Numbered from the stretch's first letter, positions 42,395 to 52,274 are shown. The stretch: DNA of 59,487 bases from Gammaproteobacteria bacterium (GCA_030147855.1 JASBUO010000089.1:1-59487); one strand, 5' to 3'. The notes: generated by a model from the sequence alone, not told the origin. Made by a program: numbers and translations.

Positions 42395-43513
42395 GTAACT
42401 AATGCCTACATCGATACCATCTTCTGGGGTACTACTTGCCGCTGTAAAGCTTGGGCTTAAATAATCAGGTAATGCATACTGATAAATTCGGTAGTCTCCT
42501 GTACGTAATTGCAGCTCGTCCCTTGCAAGCGATGCTCGCTCCCGTCTGGCTAAATCATCCCTCCTGGTTTGATAATTTTTATCAGAGGCAGATTGACCTT
42601 GTAGATTGCTCTTAATATGGGCGACAGAGGCGGTAACTTTTGTATCAAGTGCATTTAAGAACGCTTCAACGGGGACATAAGTCGATGCGGATGCAACACG
42701 ACCGATGAGACCTGGCGGGTGGGCAATTTTTCGTGCTTTTTCGAGTTCGCGTGTTGCAGCATATAAAATGATAGCGTGATATAGCCTGCATAAGGGTTCA
42801 TCAACGCGTGATTCATTGACCAGCTGAAGCTGCTCTAACTGATTGAGTAAATTTTCAGAGAAAAACTTTAGCATATTAAGCATGGGCTCAGTTTCTCCTA
42901 AATCCTTATTCGCTGCTTTGCGTGCGCTATTAATGGCTCTTTCTGTTGTTTTAATGTGGCTGAGGATGGATGCCAAGTAGACGCTATCCTCTGATATTTC
43001 AGGTAGGGGCGCTATTGTATCTGAGCGTAGCATCTCTTCAGAGTTGTCTGTATCTACATCACTTTTTTTATCTTCGGCTATTTGTTGGGGCGCTTGTAGC
43101 TCTTGTGAGGGGGTTGCATGCTTCGATTTCTTATTTTTCTTACCATTTCTAGTTGTTGGCTCGGCATCTTGGACAATTTTTGCAGCAGGACAGTCAGTGA
43201 TATGAGAGGTGCCTATGGTTTCAGAATCGTCCGTGTCTTTCGCCTCTTTTTTCGTGCCAGGCTTGGCTATTATTTGAGTGTTTTGGGAGGCTTCCGAGGG
43301 AGAGGTTCTAAGGATACTTCTAGTTTTTCCTTGATTTTCAATATTGTTTTTGAGTATTACAAGCTGTTCTCGTTTCTTTGCTGCAAGTTGTTTGTCATAA
43401 TTAGAATAGGTACGACGCGTACCGTATTGTTGGTCTGTATTTTCTGAGGCAGCAATACGGGCATTGATTTCTCTTAGTAGAAACGTTTCAATTACTTCGG
43501 AAAAAAGTGTCAT
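42383..43513 (-). CDS. Hydrophilic protein of unknown function
   Basis: 376-residue protein without membrane segments or signal peptide; I recognise no domain. Residues 1-60 are helical and charged, about 60-170 are low-complexity (Lys, Asp, Ser, Thr, Pro, Gln; includes NGKKNKKSKH), about 175-320 form a helical domain with regular hydrophobic spacing, and the C-terminus is polar, ending in a Cys-Thr pair. The ATG at 43513 has GGAG seven bases upstream; an in-frame TTG five codons earlier is unlikely. The composition and modular look resemble many translocated effectors of Legionella-type bacteria, but no signal can be proved from sequence alone. It is divergent from glmU by about 60 bases. 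Confidence 0.7.
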   Translation of the reverse strand: MTLFSEVIETFLLREINARIAASENTDQQYGTRRTYSNYDKQLAAKKREQLVILKNNIENQGKTRSILRTSPSEASQNTQIIAKPGTKKEAKDTDDSETIGTSHITDCPAAKIVQDAEPTTRNGKKNKKSKHATPSQELQAPQQIAEDKKSDVDTDNSEEMLRSDTIAPLPEISEDSVYLASILSHIKTTERAINSARKAANKDLGETEPMLNMLKFFSENLLNQLEQLQLVNESRVDEPLCRLYHAIILYAATRELEKARKIAHPPGLIGRVASASTYVPVEAFLNALDTKVTASVAHIKSNLQGQSASDKNYQTRRDDLARRERASLARDELQLRTGDYRIYQYALPDYLSPSFTAASSTPEDGIDVGISYSCT

Positions 43514-43576
43514 GGGTCTACTCCTCAAGGCTTGAAGGGTCTATGATAACGTCAAACAAAAGAAAGGGAAGTATAA

Positions 43577-44962
43577 ATGGCATTACACGTGGTTATTTTA
43601 GCAGCAGGGCAAGGGACGAGAATGCACTCAGAAACACCCAAGGTGCTGCATAAGCTGGCAGGAAAACCAATGCTTGGACGTGTATTAGATACAGCACAAG
43701 CGCTAAATCCTGCAGCAATCCATGTCATTATCGGGCATGAAGGCGAGCGTATTCAGGCAGCTTTTAACGACTACGCAGTGAATTGGGTTTGGCAAACTGA
43801 GCGACTTGGCACGGGACATGCTCTGAAGCAGGCGCTACCACATGTACCAGAAGATGATTTAATTTTAGTGCTATCTGCAGATGTGCCACTCATTCAACAA
43901 TCACTTTTAGAATCATTGATTGCACAAGCAGTACCGCGTGAAGCCTCAGGAAAAACACCGTTGGTCTTATTGTTAGCTCTTTTGTCTGATCCAACCGGGC
44001 TTGGGCGTGTGTTACGAGATGCGGATGGACATATTCGTGCATTGGTAGAAGAGAAAGATGCAACAGAAAATGAGCGTAAAATTCAAGAAATTTATAGCGG
44101 TATGTGCTGTGCTAAGGCGCGAGACTTTGCACTTTGGCTGCCGCGGCTGAGTGCAGGAAATGCGCAAGAAGAATATTATTTGACGGATATTATTAAAATG
44201 GCAGCAACGGAGTTGCACCCAATTGGTTTTGTACATGCAGTGTCTCCTTGGATGATTCAGGGCGTTAATGACAGGTTGCAACTGCAAAGCTTAGAGCGTG
44301 TGTGGCAAGGGCTGCAGGCAATGGAACTCATGAAAAGTGGGGTGACCGTTGCAGATAAAGCGCGACTCGATATTAGGGGAGAGATGCATTGCAGCCAAGA
44401 TGTGTTTCTGGATGTTGGGAGCGTATTTTTAGGTCAGGTTTCGCTTGCAGAAGGGGTTACTGTTGGCCCTCATTGTGTTTTAAAAAACGTGAAAATAGGC
44501 CCGAACTCTACAATAGATGCACATTCTGTACTTGAAGATTGCGAGATTGGCGCGAGTTGTACAGTGGGTCCTTTTGCGCGAGTCAGACCCGGCACGGTGT
44601 TAGCTGATACATGTAAAATTGGCAACTTTGTAGAAACAAAAAATGCTGTATTTGGTGAGGGCTCTAAGGCAAATCACTTGAGCTATTTGGGAGATGTTTC
44701 TGTCGGTCGGCAAGTCAATATTGGGGCAGGTACCATTACATGTAATTATGATGGGGTTAACAAACATCAAACTATAATTGAAGATGGTGCTTTTATTGGT
44801 TCAGACACACAGCTGGTTGCACCGGTAAAAGTGGGTAAAAATGCAACTATTGGCGCAGGCACAACCTTAAGGCGAGAAGCGCCAGCAAATGCATTGACAT
44901 TAACTACCTCACAGCAAAAAACGGTTTCAACCTGGAAAAGACCTCAAAAAGAGGATGCTTAG
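43577..44962 (+). CDS. glmU: Bifunctional UDP-GlcNAc pyrophosphorylase / GlcN-1-P acetyltransferase
   Basis: Makes UDP-N-acetylglucosamine for peptidoglycan and lipid A. 461 residues: N-terminal uridylyltransferase domain with LAAGQGTRMHSETPKVLHKLAGKPML and the metal Asp in LSADVPL, then a left-handed parallel beta-helix of hexapeptide repeats with NFVETKNAVFGEGSKANHLSYLGD and GAGTITCNYDG, where acetyl-CoA binds. Some usual nucleotide-binding blocks are in conserved places and length matches E. coli (456). A GGGAAG precedes the ATG. In E. coli glmU follows the atp operon; here it is 13 kb away and stands alone. Confidence 0.97.
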   Translation: MALHVVILAAGQGTRMHSETPKVLHKLAGKPMLGRVLDTAQALNPAAIHVIIGHEGERIQAAFNDYAVNWVWQTERLGTGHALKQALPHVPEDDLILVLSADVPLIQQSLLESLIAQAVPREASGKTPLVLLLALLSDPTGLGRVLRDADGHIRALVEEKDATENERKIQEIYSGMCCAKARDFALWLPRLSAGNAQEEYYLTDIIKMAATELHPIGFVHAVSPWMIQGVNDRLQLQSLERVWQGLQAMELMKSGVTVADKARLDIRGEMHCSQDVFLDVGSVFLGQVSLAEGVTVGPHCVLKNVKIGPNSTIDAHSVLEDCEIGASCTVGPFARVRPGTVLADTCKIGNFVETKNAVFGEGSKANHLSYLGDVSVGRQVNIGAGTITCNYDGVNKHQTIIEDGAFIGSDTQLVAPVKVGKNATIGAGTTLRREAPANALTLTTSQQKTVSTWKRPQKEDA

Positions 44963-44966
44963 GGCT

Positions 44967-44998
44967 CACATACTTAGTGCGTATATGGTGTCTTTTTT
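44967..44998 (+). terminator. Probable terminator after glmU
   Basis: CACATAC (44967-44973) pairs with GTAT-(ATG)-GTG (44981-44990, three-base bulge) around a seven-base loop, followed by TCTTTTTT. It begins four bases after the glmU stop. The imperfect stem lowers confidence. Confidence 0.4.
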
Positions 44999-45096
44999 GA
45001 TGCCACACAATAAAGAGCTAAACGGCTAACCTGATGCCTGGACCCCAGGTTTAAGTAATATTAAATGGTGCCTCATAATAATTGTGGTACATCGCT

Positions 45097-45717
45097 TTAT
45101 TTATTTTTAACTCGTGTGATAGCGTTTAAGATATAAGCGCGTTTTGCTGCTGCATCTGTATCTTTGGGATCTTTTTGGTGCTTTAAGATACGGCGTTTTT
45201 CTTGATAGTGTTTCTCTTTTGCTTGTAGCTCTTTTAGTTCGCGAATTTTTTTAGCATGAAAACGCGTGCGCGCAGTATCTCTGTCGTAGGCTTCTTTAGG
45301 GATTTCAACCAAATCAATACAGTCAACAGGGCAAGGCTCAACACATAAACCGCAGCCCGTACACTCGTCGGGTAACACATGATGTAGTTTTTTTGTGCTA
45401 CCAATGATGGCATCAACAGGGCAGACAGGCAGGCATTTAGTACATCCAATGCATTCAGCTTCACGAATAATCGCAGTTTGTGGTGGGCGTGTCGCGTCTC
45501 TAACCGCCGCCTCATAAGGCTTGGGGTCGACGTCGAGTAGCTTACCTAAAGCACGTAAGGTGGTTACTCCCCCAGGAGGGCATGCATCGATGTTTGCTTT
45601 GCCATGGGCCAGTGCTTCGGCGTAAGGCTTACATCCAGGATAGCCGCATTCGCCGCATTGTGTTTGTGGGAGTACGGCGTCTAAGGTGTCAGGGCTTACT
45701 TTAGGCATGTGTGGCAT
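45097..45717 (-). CDS. RnfB-like ferredoxin (short form without membrane anchor)
   Basis: Iron-sulfur protein of 206 residues like RnfB of the Rnf electron transport complex but lacking its N-terminal hydrophobic segment. It has the Fe-S domain motif [10 protein letters not shown] with a further Cys in DACPPGG, and two [4Fe-4S] ferredoxin motifs, [16 protein letters not shown] and [15 protein letters not shown], followed by a basic helical tail of about 60 residues. No other rnf gene is nearby, so it probably works outside a full Rnf complex. The start is uncertain: ATG at 45717 or 45708, both inside the end of metG; upstream of these is only a TTG. It is co-transcribed with metG. Confidence 0.83.
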   Translation of the reverse strand: MPHMPKVSPDTLDAVLPQTQCGECGYPGCKPYAEALAHGKANIDACPPGGVTTLRALGKLLDVDPKPYEAAVRDATRPPQTAIIREAECIGCTKCLPVCPVDAIIGSTKKLHHVLPDECTGCGLCVEPCPVDCIDLVEIPKEAYDRDTARTRFHAKKIRELKELQAKEKHYQEKRRILKHQKDPKDTDAAAKRAYILNAITRVKNK

Positions 45718-47359
45718 CAGCAGCTTTTGGAGCAATCAAAGCATCAAGTGAGGCTTTCTCTATGCGTGTCATCAATGGCTTAAAGGTATTAATAGTATGG
45801 TTTAGTAAAGGCGCATCAATGTTTTGCCATGTGAAGGGGGAACAGTTTAAAAATTGCTCTGAGTCTTCAGCCATTTGTGGCAAAACGGGCTTTAAGTAGG
45901 TCATGAGCAATCGGAACAAGTTGAGTCCCAAGCTACAAATGGCTTGTACACGTGGAAGTTGCTCCGGATCTTTGGCTAAAACCCAAGGTTTTTCAGCATC
46001 AATATATTGATTCACGTGTGCCGATGCTTCAAGAATTTGTCGGATAGCGCGTGCATAGTCCCGCTCGAGATAGGCTTCAAGAATACTCTCACGTGCACCT
46101 AAAACGGTTTGAAATAGCTCGGAGTTGTCGAGCATTTCTGCAAGTTGACCGTCAAAGCGTTTATGGATAAAGCCCGCACATCGGCTAGCGATATTAACAA
46201 CTTTACCGACTAAGTCCGCATTAATGCGGTTCATGAATTCATCTAGGTTTAAATCTAAATCGTCAACGCGTGGCGTGAGCTTCGCTGCAAAAAAATAGCG
46301 TAGGCACTCCGGATTTAAGTGTTTTAAATAACGCGAGGCTTCAATGAAGGTACCACGTGATTTAGACATTTTTTCGCCATTAATCGTCAGAAAGCCATGT
46401 GTAAAAACAGCGGTTGGCAGTTTTCGGTTACTGCCTTTGAGCATGGCAGGCCAAAAAAGCGTATGAAAGTACATGATGTCTTTGCCAATAAAGTGATATA
46501 GCTCAGATGGTGTACCTGTATTCCAAAAGGCATCAAAGTCGAGGTTTTGTTCAGTACAGTATTTTTTAAAGCTTGCCATATATCCAATGGGTGCATCGAG
46601 CCAAACATAAAAATATTTATCAGTTGTGCCTGGGATGTTAAAGCCAAAATAAGGTGCATCTCGCGAAATATCCCAGGCTTTTAAGCCGGCTTCAAACCAT
46701 TCATTGAGTTTATTTGCTGTTTCTGTTTGTAAGGCGCCACTTTGTGTCCAATCTTTAAGAAAAGCTTCGTATTTAGGTAAATCAAAGAAGTAATGCTCTG
46801 ACTCTTTTTCAATGGGTGTGGTATTAGAGAGCACCGATAATGGATTTTTGAGTTCAGTCGGCATATAGGTTGCACCGCATACCTCGCAGTTATCGCCATA
46901 CTGGTCGGCGGCATCACAACGAGGGCACTCGCCCTTAATATAGCGATCGGGCAAAAACATGTTTTTGACAGGGTCAAAGGCTTGGAGGATGGTTTTTTTA
47001 ATGATATCGCCATTGGCATTTAGGCGGTTGTAGGTTTCCTCAGCAAGCGCTTTGTTTTCTTCTGAATGAGTTGTGTGGTAGTTGTCGTAATGAATGCCAA
47101 AAGCATGAAAGTCTGCTTCATGGCTTGTTTTAATTTTGGCAGTTAATGCTTCAGGCGTTATCCCGAGCTGTTCGGCTTTGAGCATGATGGGGGTGCCATG
47201 AGCATCTACACCACAGATGCTGATGCAAGTATGACCCAGCATTTTTTGTGTATTAACCCAGATATTGGTTTGAATATGCTCAAGCAGGTGGCCAAGGTGT
47301 AAAGGACCATTAGCATAAGGCAGTGCACTGGTTACAAGCATTTGACGTGGTGTTGTCAT
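45701..47359 (-). CDS. metG: Methionyl-tRNA synthetase
   Basis: Class I synthetase charging tRNA-Met, 552 residues. The HIGH-like motif is HLGH (in [15 protein letters not shown]), the KMSKS loop is GEKMSKSRG, and the zinc knuckle lies in [20 protein letters not shown] (Cys pairs). The anticodon-binding helical domain is present, but the C-terminal tRNA-binding/dimerisation domain of the 677-residue E. coli enzyme is absent, as in many bacteria. The ATG at 47359 has a weak ribosome binding site; the frame is open from a TTG seven codons upstream. The 3' end overlaps the RnfB-like gene. Confidence 0.96.
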   Translation of the reverse strand: MTTPRQMLVTSALPYANGPLHLGHLLEHIQTNIWVNTQKMLGHTCISICGVDAHGTPIMLKAEQLGITPEALTAKIKTSHEADFHAFGIHYDNYHTTHSEENKALAEETYNRLNANGDIIKKTILQAFDPVKNMFLPDRYIKGECPRCDAADQYGDNCEVCGATYMPTELKNPLSVLSNTTPIEKESEHYFFDLPKYEAFLKDWTQSGALQTETANKLNEWFEAGLKAWDISRDAPYFGFNIPGTTDKYFYVWLDAPIGYMASFKKYCTEQNLDFDAFWNTGTPSELYHFIGKDIMYFHTLFWPAMLKGSNRKLPTAVFTHGFLTINGEKMSKSRGTFIEASRYLKHLNPECLRYFFAAKLTPRVDDLDLNLDEFMNRINADLVGKVVNIASRCAGFIHKRFDGQLAEMLDNSELFQTVLGARESILEAYLERDYARAIRQILEASAHVNQYIDAEKPWVLAKDPEQLPRVQAICSLGLNLFRLLMTYLKPVLPQMAEDSEQFLNCSPFTWQNIDAPLLNHTINTFKPLMTRIEKASLDALIAPKAADATHA

Positions 47360-47474
47360 GAGTTTATCTGAGTTAAGCAATGAGTTGAGGCCGAATTGTA
47401 TCTGATTTTAATGCGGATTGCTTCATTTGGTGCGATAATGGTTTTCAAAATAAACACCATGAGGGTATTTTTAC

Positions 47475-48044
47475 ATGTCGCTGTCTCGGCTGATTGTTGG
47501 TATTACAGGAGCATCTGGCACCATTTATGGGATTCGTCTGTTAGAAGTGTTAAAACCACTGCCTATAGAAACCCATGTAGTGGTCACAAAGGCAGGCCAA
47601 CTGACACGTGCTTACGAAACAGATATCAGTTTGGATGCATTAAAAGCACTGGCAGATGTTTATTATTCGCCAAATGATATCGCAGCGTGCATTGCAAGTG
47701 GTTCATTTAAAACCATAGGGATGGTCGTCGCTCCTTGTTCAATGAATACACTGAGCGAGATTGCACATGGTATATCGAGTCAGCTGCTTCCGCGGGCTGC
47801 TGATGTCGTGTTAAAGGAGCGCAGGCGCCTTGTCTTGATGCCACGAGAAACACCACTACACCTAGGACACTTAAGAAATATGACGCAAGTTACGGAGATG
47901 GGGGGGATTATTTACCCAGCATTACCAGCCTTTTATCATGGTCCTAAAACAATTGCTGAGATGGTAGATGAAACTGTTGGGCGCGTCTTGGATTTGTTTG
48001 GTATAGAAACCGCTTTATTTAAAACCTGGAAAAAAACAAACTAA
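47475..48044 (+). CDS. ubiX: Flavin prenyltransferase UbiX
   Basis: Makes prenylated FMN, the cofactor of the UbiD decarboxylase in ubiquinone synthesis. 189 residues with the flavin-binding GITGASGTIYGIRLLEVL, the conserved APCSMNTLSEIAHG block and MPRETPLHLGHLRNM, which holds residues that bind dimethylallyl phosphate. Together with coq7, ubiH and ubiI it means four ubiquinone genes lie in this window, though ubiX is 28 kb from the others. ubiD is not seen. It is divergent from metG, 115 bases apart. Confidence 0.96.
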   Translation: MSLSRLIVGITGASGTIYGIRLLEVLKPLPIETHVVVTKAGQLTRAYETDISLDALKALADVYYSPNDIAACIASGSFKTIGMVVAPCSMNTLSEIAHGISSQLLPRAADVVLKERRRLVLMPRETPLHLGHLRNMTQVTEMGGIIYPALPAFYHGPKTIAEMVDETVGRVLDLFGIETALFKTWKKTN

Positions 48045-48071
48045 AATGGAAGGGGGTTTCCGGGGTAGTGG

Positions 48072-48106
48072 TTGAGTCCACTCCCCAAAGTCCGTATAAT
48101 CCGCGC
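48072..48106 (+). promoter_or_regulatory. Strong sigma70 promoter with GC-rich discriminator
   Basis: TTGAGT (48072-48077), a 17-base spacer and perfect TATAAT (48095-48100), then CCGCGC at 48101-48106. The discriminator is of the kind seen at stringently controlled stable-RNA promoters. A GGGG...CCCC hairpin (48062-48086) overlaps the -35 region. What it drives is not a tRNA or rRNA but the short ORF and the 666-residue gene that follow. Confidence 0.6.
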
Positions 48107-48283
48107 TTTTCTTTAAATATATCATCGGGTTTTTGAGAGGGGCTATGCCGCAGTTACACACCGACACAATGCGCAGAGCATCAGAAGATAGTTATCTCCA
48201 GAAGTTTCTTTGAGCCGTCCTTACGCCGATTCTAAAAAAGCACAGTATGATCACTTTTCTAGTTAAATCTTAGAGATCGTGCT
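48107..48283 (+). ncRNA. Candidate leader or small RNA between ubiX and the 666-residue gene
   Basis: The predicted transcript from about 48107 contains the 22-codon ORF and ends in a nested hairpin: AGCAC/GTGCT (48239-48243 with 48279-48283), GATC/GATC (48249-48252 with 48275-48278) and TCTA/TAGA (48258-48261 with 48271-48274). No long T-run follows, only ACATTTTAAAA. It could be the structured 5' leader (about 240 bases) of the membrane protein gene at 48348 or a separate small RNA. The rest of this 303-base gap shows no other gene. Confidence 0.3.
48145..48213 (+). CDS. Possible 22-residue leader peptide ORF
   Basis: ATG at 48145, TGA at 48211, with GAGAGGGG just upstream (48135-48142), the best Shine-Dalgarno match in this gap. 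The encoded peptide is MPQLHTDTMRR followed by ASEDSYLQKFL. It is polar with no known motif. It lies about 38 bases after a strong promoter and about 25 bases before a hairpin (48239-48283), the layout of a leader peptide or of an mRNA-like small RNA. It may also be the dead start of a lost gene. Existence of the ORF is plain; its translation is inferred. Confidence 0.35.
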   Translation: MPQLHTDTMRRASEDSYLQKFL

Positions 48284-48347
48284 ACATTTTAAAATAAGAG
48301 CAGTCTGCGCTTAATTTAAATAAAATGAGCAATGATTAAGGTATTTT

Positions 48348-50348
48348 ATGGCCGTTAAAATTGGAGAGGCGAACATTCTAACGAGTCTCTCATTTGAACA
48401 ATTAGAAAAGCCACTTCAGGAGAAAGTGCTTCAGTGCGCAAGAAGTTGTGGTAAAAAACCGAATGATTGGCCTATTGATGCGAAGCAAGTTTTATTAAAT
48501 CGATTTGATTTGTCGCATGCTGTTGCACGCTCTAAACGCGCTATTAGCGAGATTGAGCCAGCTCTCTTTCCTTTTTTGAAAGATGATCCAAATCGCGCAA
48601 AATATTATGAAGAAGAGCTTTCCTTTGCTTTCTATCTTGCGTTGGCTGACTGTGAGTTGGCACTGCTGGATAAGAAGGCTGACTTAGCAGATAAGCGAAC
48701 GCATTTATTGCATATTGGAGGCTTGCTTGCGCAGCTACGGAACCGTGATAGGAAAGCTGCAGAAGCAGCTACAGAAGCGAAGCTTGCATCAGACCCAGAT
48801 GATCCAATACATTATTTTGGCCTGCTGTTCATCGCACCTAAAATGGCGGGAGCAATTAAAAAAATAACTATCGATACAGTTTCAGAGGCAGTGGATTACC
48901 CGGCGAGCCTCAACGACGGTCGGCTGTATTTGGTGTGGGCCGCTGAGATGATGAACAATGTATGTCTCATTTTACGTCGCTCTTTTCGTTATTTATCGTT
49001 TTTTGTAGCAGATGCCATATTAAGTGACGTGTCATTTGTAACCGGTGCTATGGGGTGGATGCTCTATTTCTTGAGAGGTGGAGTTGATACAGCTTTTTTG
49101 CTTGAAGTATCAGACGAAATTAAAGCGCTTCGTTTATCCGAGGTAGAAAAAAAAGCCTGCTTTCTTGGGAAATGGCACGAAAAGAAGTTTTCCATTTTAA
49201 ATGATGCAATATGGGGACTTGTAAACTGTGTTTGTTTTTTCATTTTAACCGGTGATGGCATGCTTGGGTGGGGCGGAAATGCCCTCAATGGCGCATTGTT
49301 TGTGTTTGACTGGGCGCTCGCCATGTGGCAATGGTCTGAAGTAATCGCTGCACATGAGAAGCTCATGAAACAGTACCAAGCCGACATTGATGCTATCACG
49401 CTCAAGCTTGCACGTGATTATGATGCAAAAAAGCAAGCAGAAGCCGAAGGCGTTTTACTTGATAGCAACCGATATGATGCAATGGTGCGCTCTGAGTGGC
49501 GGTTGAAAGCCTTAAGGTGTGATAAGCGAAAAACAGACAGAGAATGGCGCTATCAAATCAAGCAATTGCGGTACGATACGTTTTATTCCGGCACCATTAT
49601 TTTAGCATTTGCCGTTTTATGCTGCTTTTTTGTGTTGCCGGGAGCGGTACCTGCAACAACTGCTTTAATGTTTGGGATGGTTGGGAGCACATTTTGCTTT
49701 GGTCTTGGGATTGTGCATGCGGCACTTAGTTCACAGCTTAGTATTTCAAAAACGGGTGAAGACTCCGATGATCTTGAGCAAGATTATAAAGATTATTTGC
49801 GGTGCTTTCGTGAGGCAGGTGAGACTGATCACTTAAAACGAATGATTTTTTTAGATATTCGGCGCACCATGGCAAACACAGAATATCAAAAACAGTTGGC
49901 ACAGTACCAACGCGCTGATATGGTTTGTCGTATTATCACAGATATGCTAATTCCAACTTTATTCTTGGCGTCATTTGTATTTATGCCTTTGATGCTTGGA
50001 AGTGCCGCTTTTGCTATAGCGTGTGTACTGATTCTTGCGGCCAAGTGCTATGTTGCAGAATTGGCGCCAGAAGATGTGCGAGATGAAAGCATTCCATTGA
50101 CGATGCTGACCAAGTTTTCAGGATTGTTTAAGGGGGCTAGAACAAGCAAAAAAGAGGAAAATGTCAAACAAGAAACACATGACTCACTATTGCCTGAGCC
50201 TTTTCCAGAGGTGGAATATCAGACATTCTGTGCCGACGTTGAGAAAGGTGCGAGCGGTGAGTCATTGCGAAAGCATTTCCTACCGAAGCCGCAATCTGGT
50301 TTTTCTAATCAAGCACTTCCTGGTGAACCTTCGCCAGAAGTATCATAA
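48348..50348 (+). CDS. Multi-pass membrane protein, unknown function (architecture like the 829-residue protein)
   Basis: Unrecognised 666-residue protein. Residues 1-160 are soluble and helical; scattered hydrophobic helices around 165-250; a clear pair near 290-335 (LVNCVCFFILTGDGM, NGALFVFDWALAMW); a charged coiled-coil-like stretch of about 95 residues; a pair near 415-465 (TIILAFAVLCCFFVLPG, LMFGMVGSTFCFGLG); a helical linker of about 80; a last pair near 535-575 (LIPTLFLASFVFMPLMLG, FAIACVLILAA); and a polar, Pro/Glu-rich cytoplasmic tail. The order of hydrophobic pairs, coiled coil and disordered tail parallels the protein at 9849-12338, though I see no convincing residue-level match. 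AAGG precedes the ATG by 6 bases. It is flanked by conserved housekeeping genes. Confidence 0.78.
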   Translation: MAVKIGEANILTSLSFEQLEKPLQEKVLQCARSCGKKPNDWPIDAKQVLLNRFDLSHAVARSKRAISEIEPALFPFLKDDPNRAKYYEEELSFAFYLALADCELALLDKKADLADKRTHLLHIGGLLAQLRNRDRKAAEAATEAKLASDPDDPIHYFGLLFIAPKMAGAIKKITIDTVSEAVDYPASLNDGRLYLVWAAEMMNNVCLILRRSFRYLSFFVADAILSDVSFVTGAMGWMLYFLRGGVDTAFLLEVSDEIKALRLSEVEKKACFLGKWHEKKFSILNDAIWGLVNCVCFFILTGDGMLGWGGNALNGALFVFDWALAMWQWSEVIAAHEKLMKQYQADIDAITLKLARDYDAKKQAEAEGVLLDSNRYDAMVRSEWRLKALRCDKRKTDREWRYQIKQLRYDTFYSGTIILAFAVLCCFFVLPGAVPATTALMFGMVGSTFCFGLGIVHAALSSQLSISKTGEDSDDLEQDYKDYLRCFREAGETDHLKRMIFLDIRRTMANTEYQKQLAQYQRADMVCRIITDMLIPTLFLASFVFMPLMLGSAAFAIACVLILAAKCYVAELAPEDVRDESIPLTMLTKFSGLFKGARTSKKEENVKQETHDSLLPEPFPEVEYQTFCADVEKGASGESLRKHFLPKPQSGFSNQALPGEPSPEVS

Positions 50349-50396
50349 ATGTGTATAATATGCTTCCATGAAAGAACATATCATTTGAGTTGAGCT

Positions 50397-52274
50397 ATGG
50401 CAGTGACAGAACAGTTTGATGTAATTATTGTCGGGGGTGGCCATGCGGGGACTGAAGCTGCCCTTGCATCCGCACGTTTGGGGGCTAAGACTCTTTTACT
50501 GACACATAATCTTGATTTGTTAGGACAGATGTCGTGTAACCCCGCAATTGGTGGAATTGGGAAAGGCCACTTGGTGAAAGAAATTGATGCACTGGGTGGT
50601 GCAATGGCTGAAGCAGCTGATGAAGCAGGTATTCAGTTTAGAACGCTCAATGCTTCTAAGGGGCCTGCAGTGCGCGCAACACGGGCTCAGGCAGATAGAG
50701 TACTTTATCGTGATGCTATTCGAAAGCGACTTGAAACTCAGCCTAACCTCACTTTGTTCCAACAAGCAGTCGATGATGTATTGGTTGAAGGTGAGCGTGT
50801 AATCGGTGTTGTGACGCAAATGGGCCTTCACTTTTCTGCGCGCGCTGTGGTGCTGACGGTGGGCACGTTTTTAGGGGGTAAAATTCATGTAGGGATGAAA
50901 CAGTCTCAGGGAGGGCGTGCCGGTGACCCGCCCGCGGTGGCGCTTGCAGCAAGGCTTCGTGAGCTTGATTTTCCAGTGGGTCGGTTAAAGACAGGGACGC
51001 CGCCAAGGCTTGATGGGCGAACGCTCAATTACGATAAAATGACTCCGCAACCGGGAGATTCACCACGTCCTGTCTTTTCTTACATGGGGAGTGATGCCTC
51101 ACACCCTGAGCAGCGGCTTTGCTATATTACTCAAACCACGGAAGCAACCCATGAGATTATTCGCAATAATTTGGGCGAATCACCGATGTATAGTGGGGTA
51201 ATTGATGGTATTGGGCCACGTTACTGCCCATCTATTGAAGATAAAGTAGTACGATTTGCAGATAAATTATCGCATCAAATTTTTGTTGAGCCAGAAGGGC
51301 TTCGTACATTGGAAATTTATCCGAATGGTATTTCAACCAGCTTGTCGTTTGAGGTGCAAAACGCTTTTATTCAAACCATTGTTGGCTTTGAAAATGCACG
51401 GATTACACGGCCTGGGTACGCTATTGAATACGACTACTTTGACCCTCGGGGTCTCACCCCTTACTTGCAAACAAAAGGTATTCAAAACCTCTTTTTTGCA
51501 GGGCAAATTAATGGTACAACCGGTTATGAAGAAGCTGCAGCACAGGGACTACTTGCAGGACTTAATGCAGCGCGACTGACGAGAGACGAAGCATTATGGG
51601 TGCCAAGACGAGATGAAGCTTATTTGGGCGTACTGGTTGATGACTTGATTACATCCGGAACACAAGAGCCTTATCGTATGTTTACATCACGCGCTGAATA
51701 CCGATTGTTGTTGCGTGAGGACAATGCAGACTTGCGCTTAACAGAGACTGGCCGACGCTTAGGTCTTGTTGGGGAGGCACGGTGGCAGGCATTCTCTGAT
51801 AAAAGAGAGGCAATCCTTGCAACACAAGCGCATTTACATCAAACATGGATTCGTGCGGCAAAACATGAGGCAGCGCTTAAAGCGCACTTGAAAGGACCAT
51901 TGTTGCAAGACTGCCGTGCATCCGATTTTCTAAAACGCCCGGAAGTTCGGTATGTACACCTTGAAGCGGTTGCGGACTTGAATATGCCAAAAGTGTCAGA
52001 TGCTGTCTCAGAGCAAGTTGAGATACAAAACAAATATGCAGGATATATTGAGCGTCAAACAGCAGATATTGAGCGCTTAAAAAAACATGAAGCGACTCGA
52101 ATTCCGGAGAACTTTGCCTACGAGAAGATTTCTGGTTTGTCATCAGAGGTTGTGCAAAAACTGCAACAGGTTAAGCCAGTATCTATTGCGCAAGCAGGGC
52201 GTATCTCGGGTGTGACGCCTGCAGCATTATCTTTATTGCTTGTACACCTCAAAAAGCAGCGCATGCTCGCATGA
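50397..52274 (+). CDS. mnmG: tRNA uridine-5-carboxymethylaminomethyl modification enzyme MnmG
   Basis: FAD- and NADH-dependent enzyme that, with MnmE, modifies U34 of several tRNAs. 625 residues with the FAD motif [21 protein letters not shown], the GidA signatures [22 protein letters not shown] and [32 protein letters not shown], and the C-terminal helical domain used to bind MnmE. It begins a tight run mnmG-rsmG-parA-parB, with the rsmG ATG overlapping its stop (ATGA). In many gammaproteobacteria this gene adjoins oriC; here the upstream gap is only 48 bases. Confidence 0.97.
   Translation: MAVTEQFDVIIVGGGHAGTEAALASARLGAKTLLLTHNLDLLGQMSCNPAIGGIGKGHLVKEIDALGGAMAEAADEAGIQFRTLNASKGPAVRATRAQADRVLYRDAIRKRLETQPNLTLFQQAVDDVLVEGERVIGVVTQMGLHFSARAVVLTVGTFLGGKIHVGMKQSQGGRAGDPPAVALAARLRELDFPVGRLKTGTPPRLDGRTLNYDKMTPQPGDSPRPVFSYMGSDASHPEQRLCYITQTTEATHEIIRNNLGESPMYSGVIDGIGPRYCPSIEDKVVRFADKLSHQIFVEPEGLRTLEIYPNGISTSLSFEVQNAFIQTIVGFENARITRPGYAIEYDYFDPRGLTPYLQTKGIQNLFFAGQINGTTGYEEAAAQGLLAGLNAARLTRDEALWVPRRDEAYLGVLVDDLITSGTQEPYRMFTSRAEYRLLLREDNADLRLTETGRRLGLVGEARWQAFSDKREAILATQAHLHQTWIRAAKHEAALKAHLKGPLLQDCRASDFLKRPEVRYVHLEAVADLNMPKVSDAVSEQVEIQNKYAGYIERQTADIERLKKHEATRIPENFAYEKISGLSSEVVQKLQQVKPVSIAQAGRISGVTPAALSLLLVHLKKQRMLA

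Noticed and set aside
50349-50396. Replication origin next to mnmG
   Set aside because: The gap is only 48 bases with no DnaA box cluster or AT-rich unwinding region, and no dnaA or dnaN is in the window.
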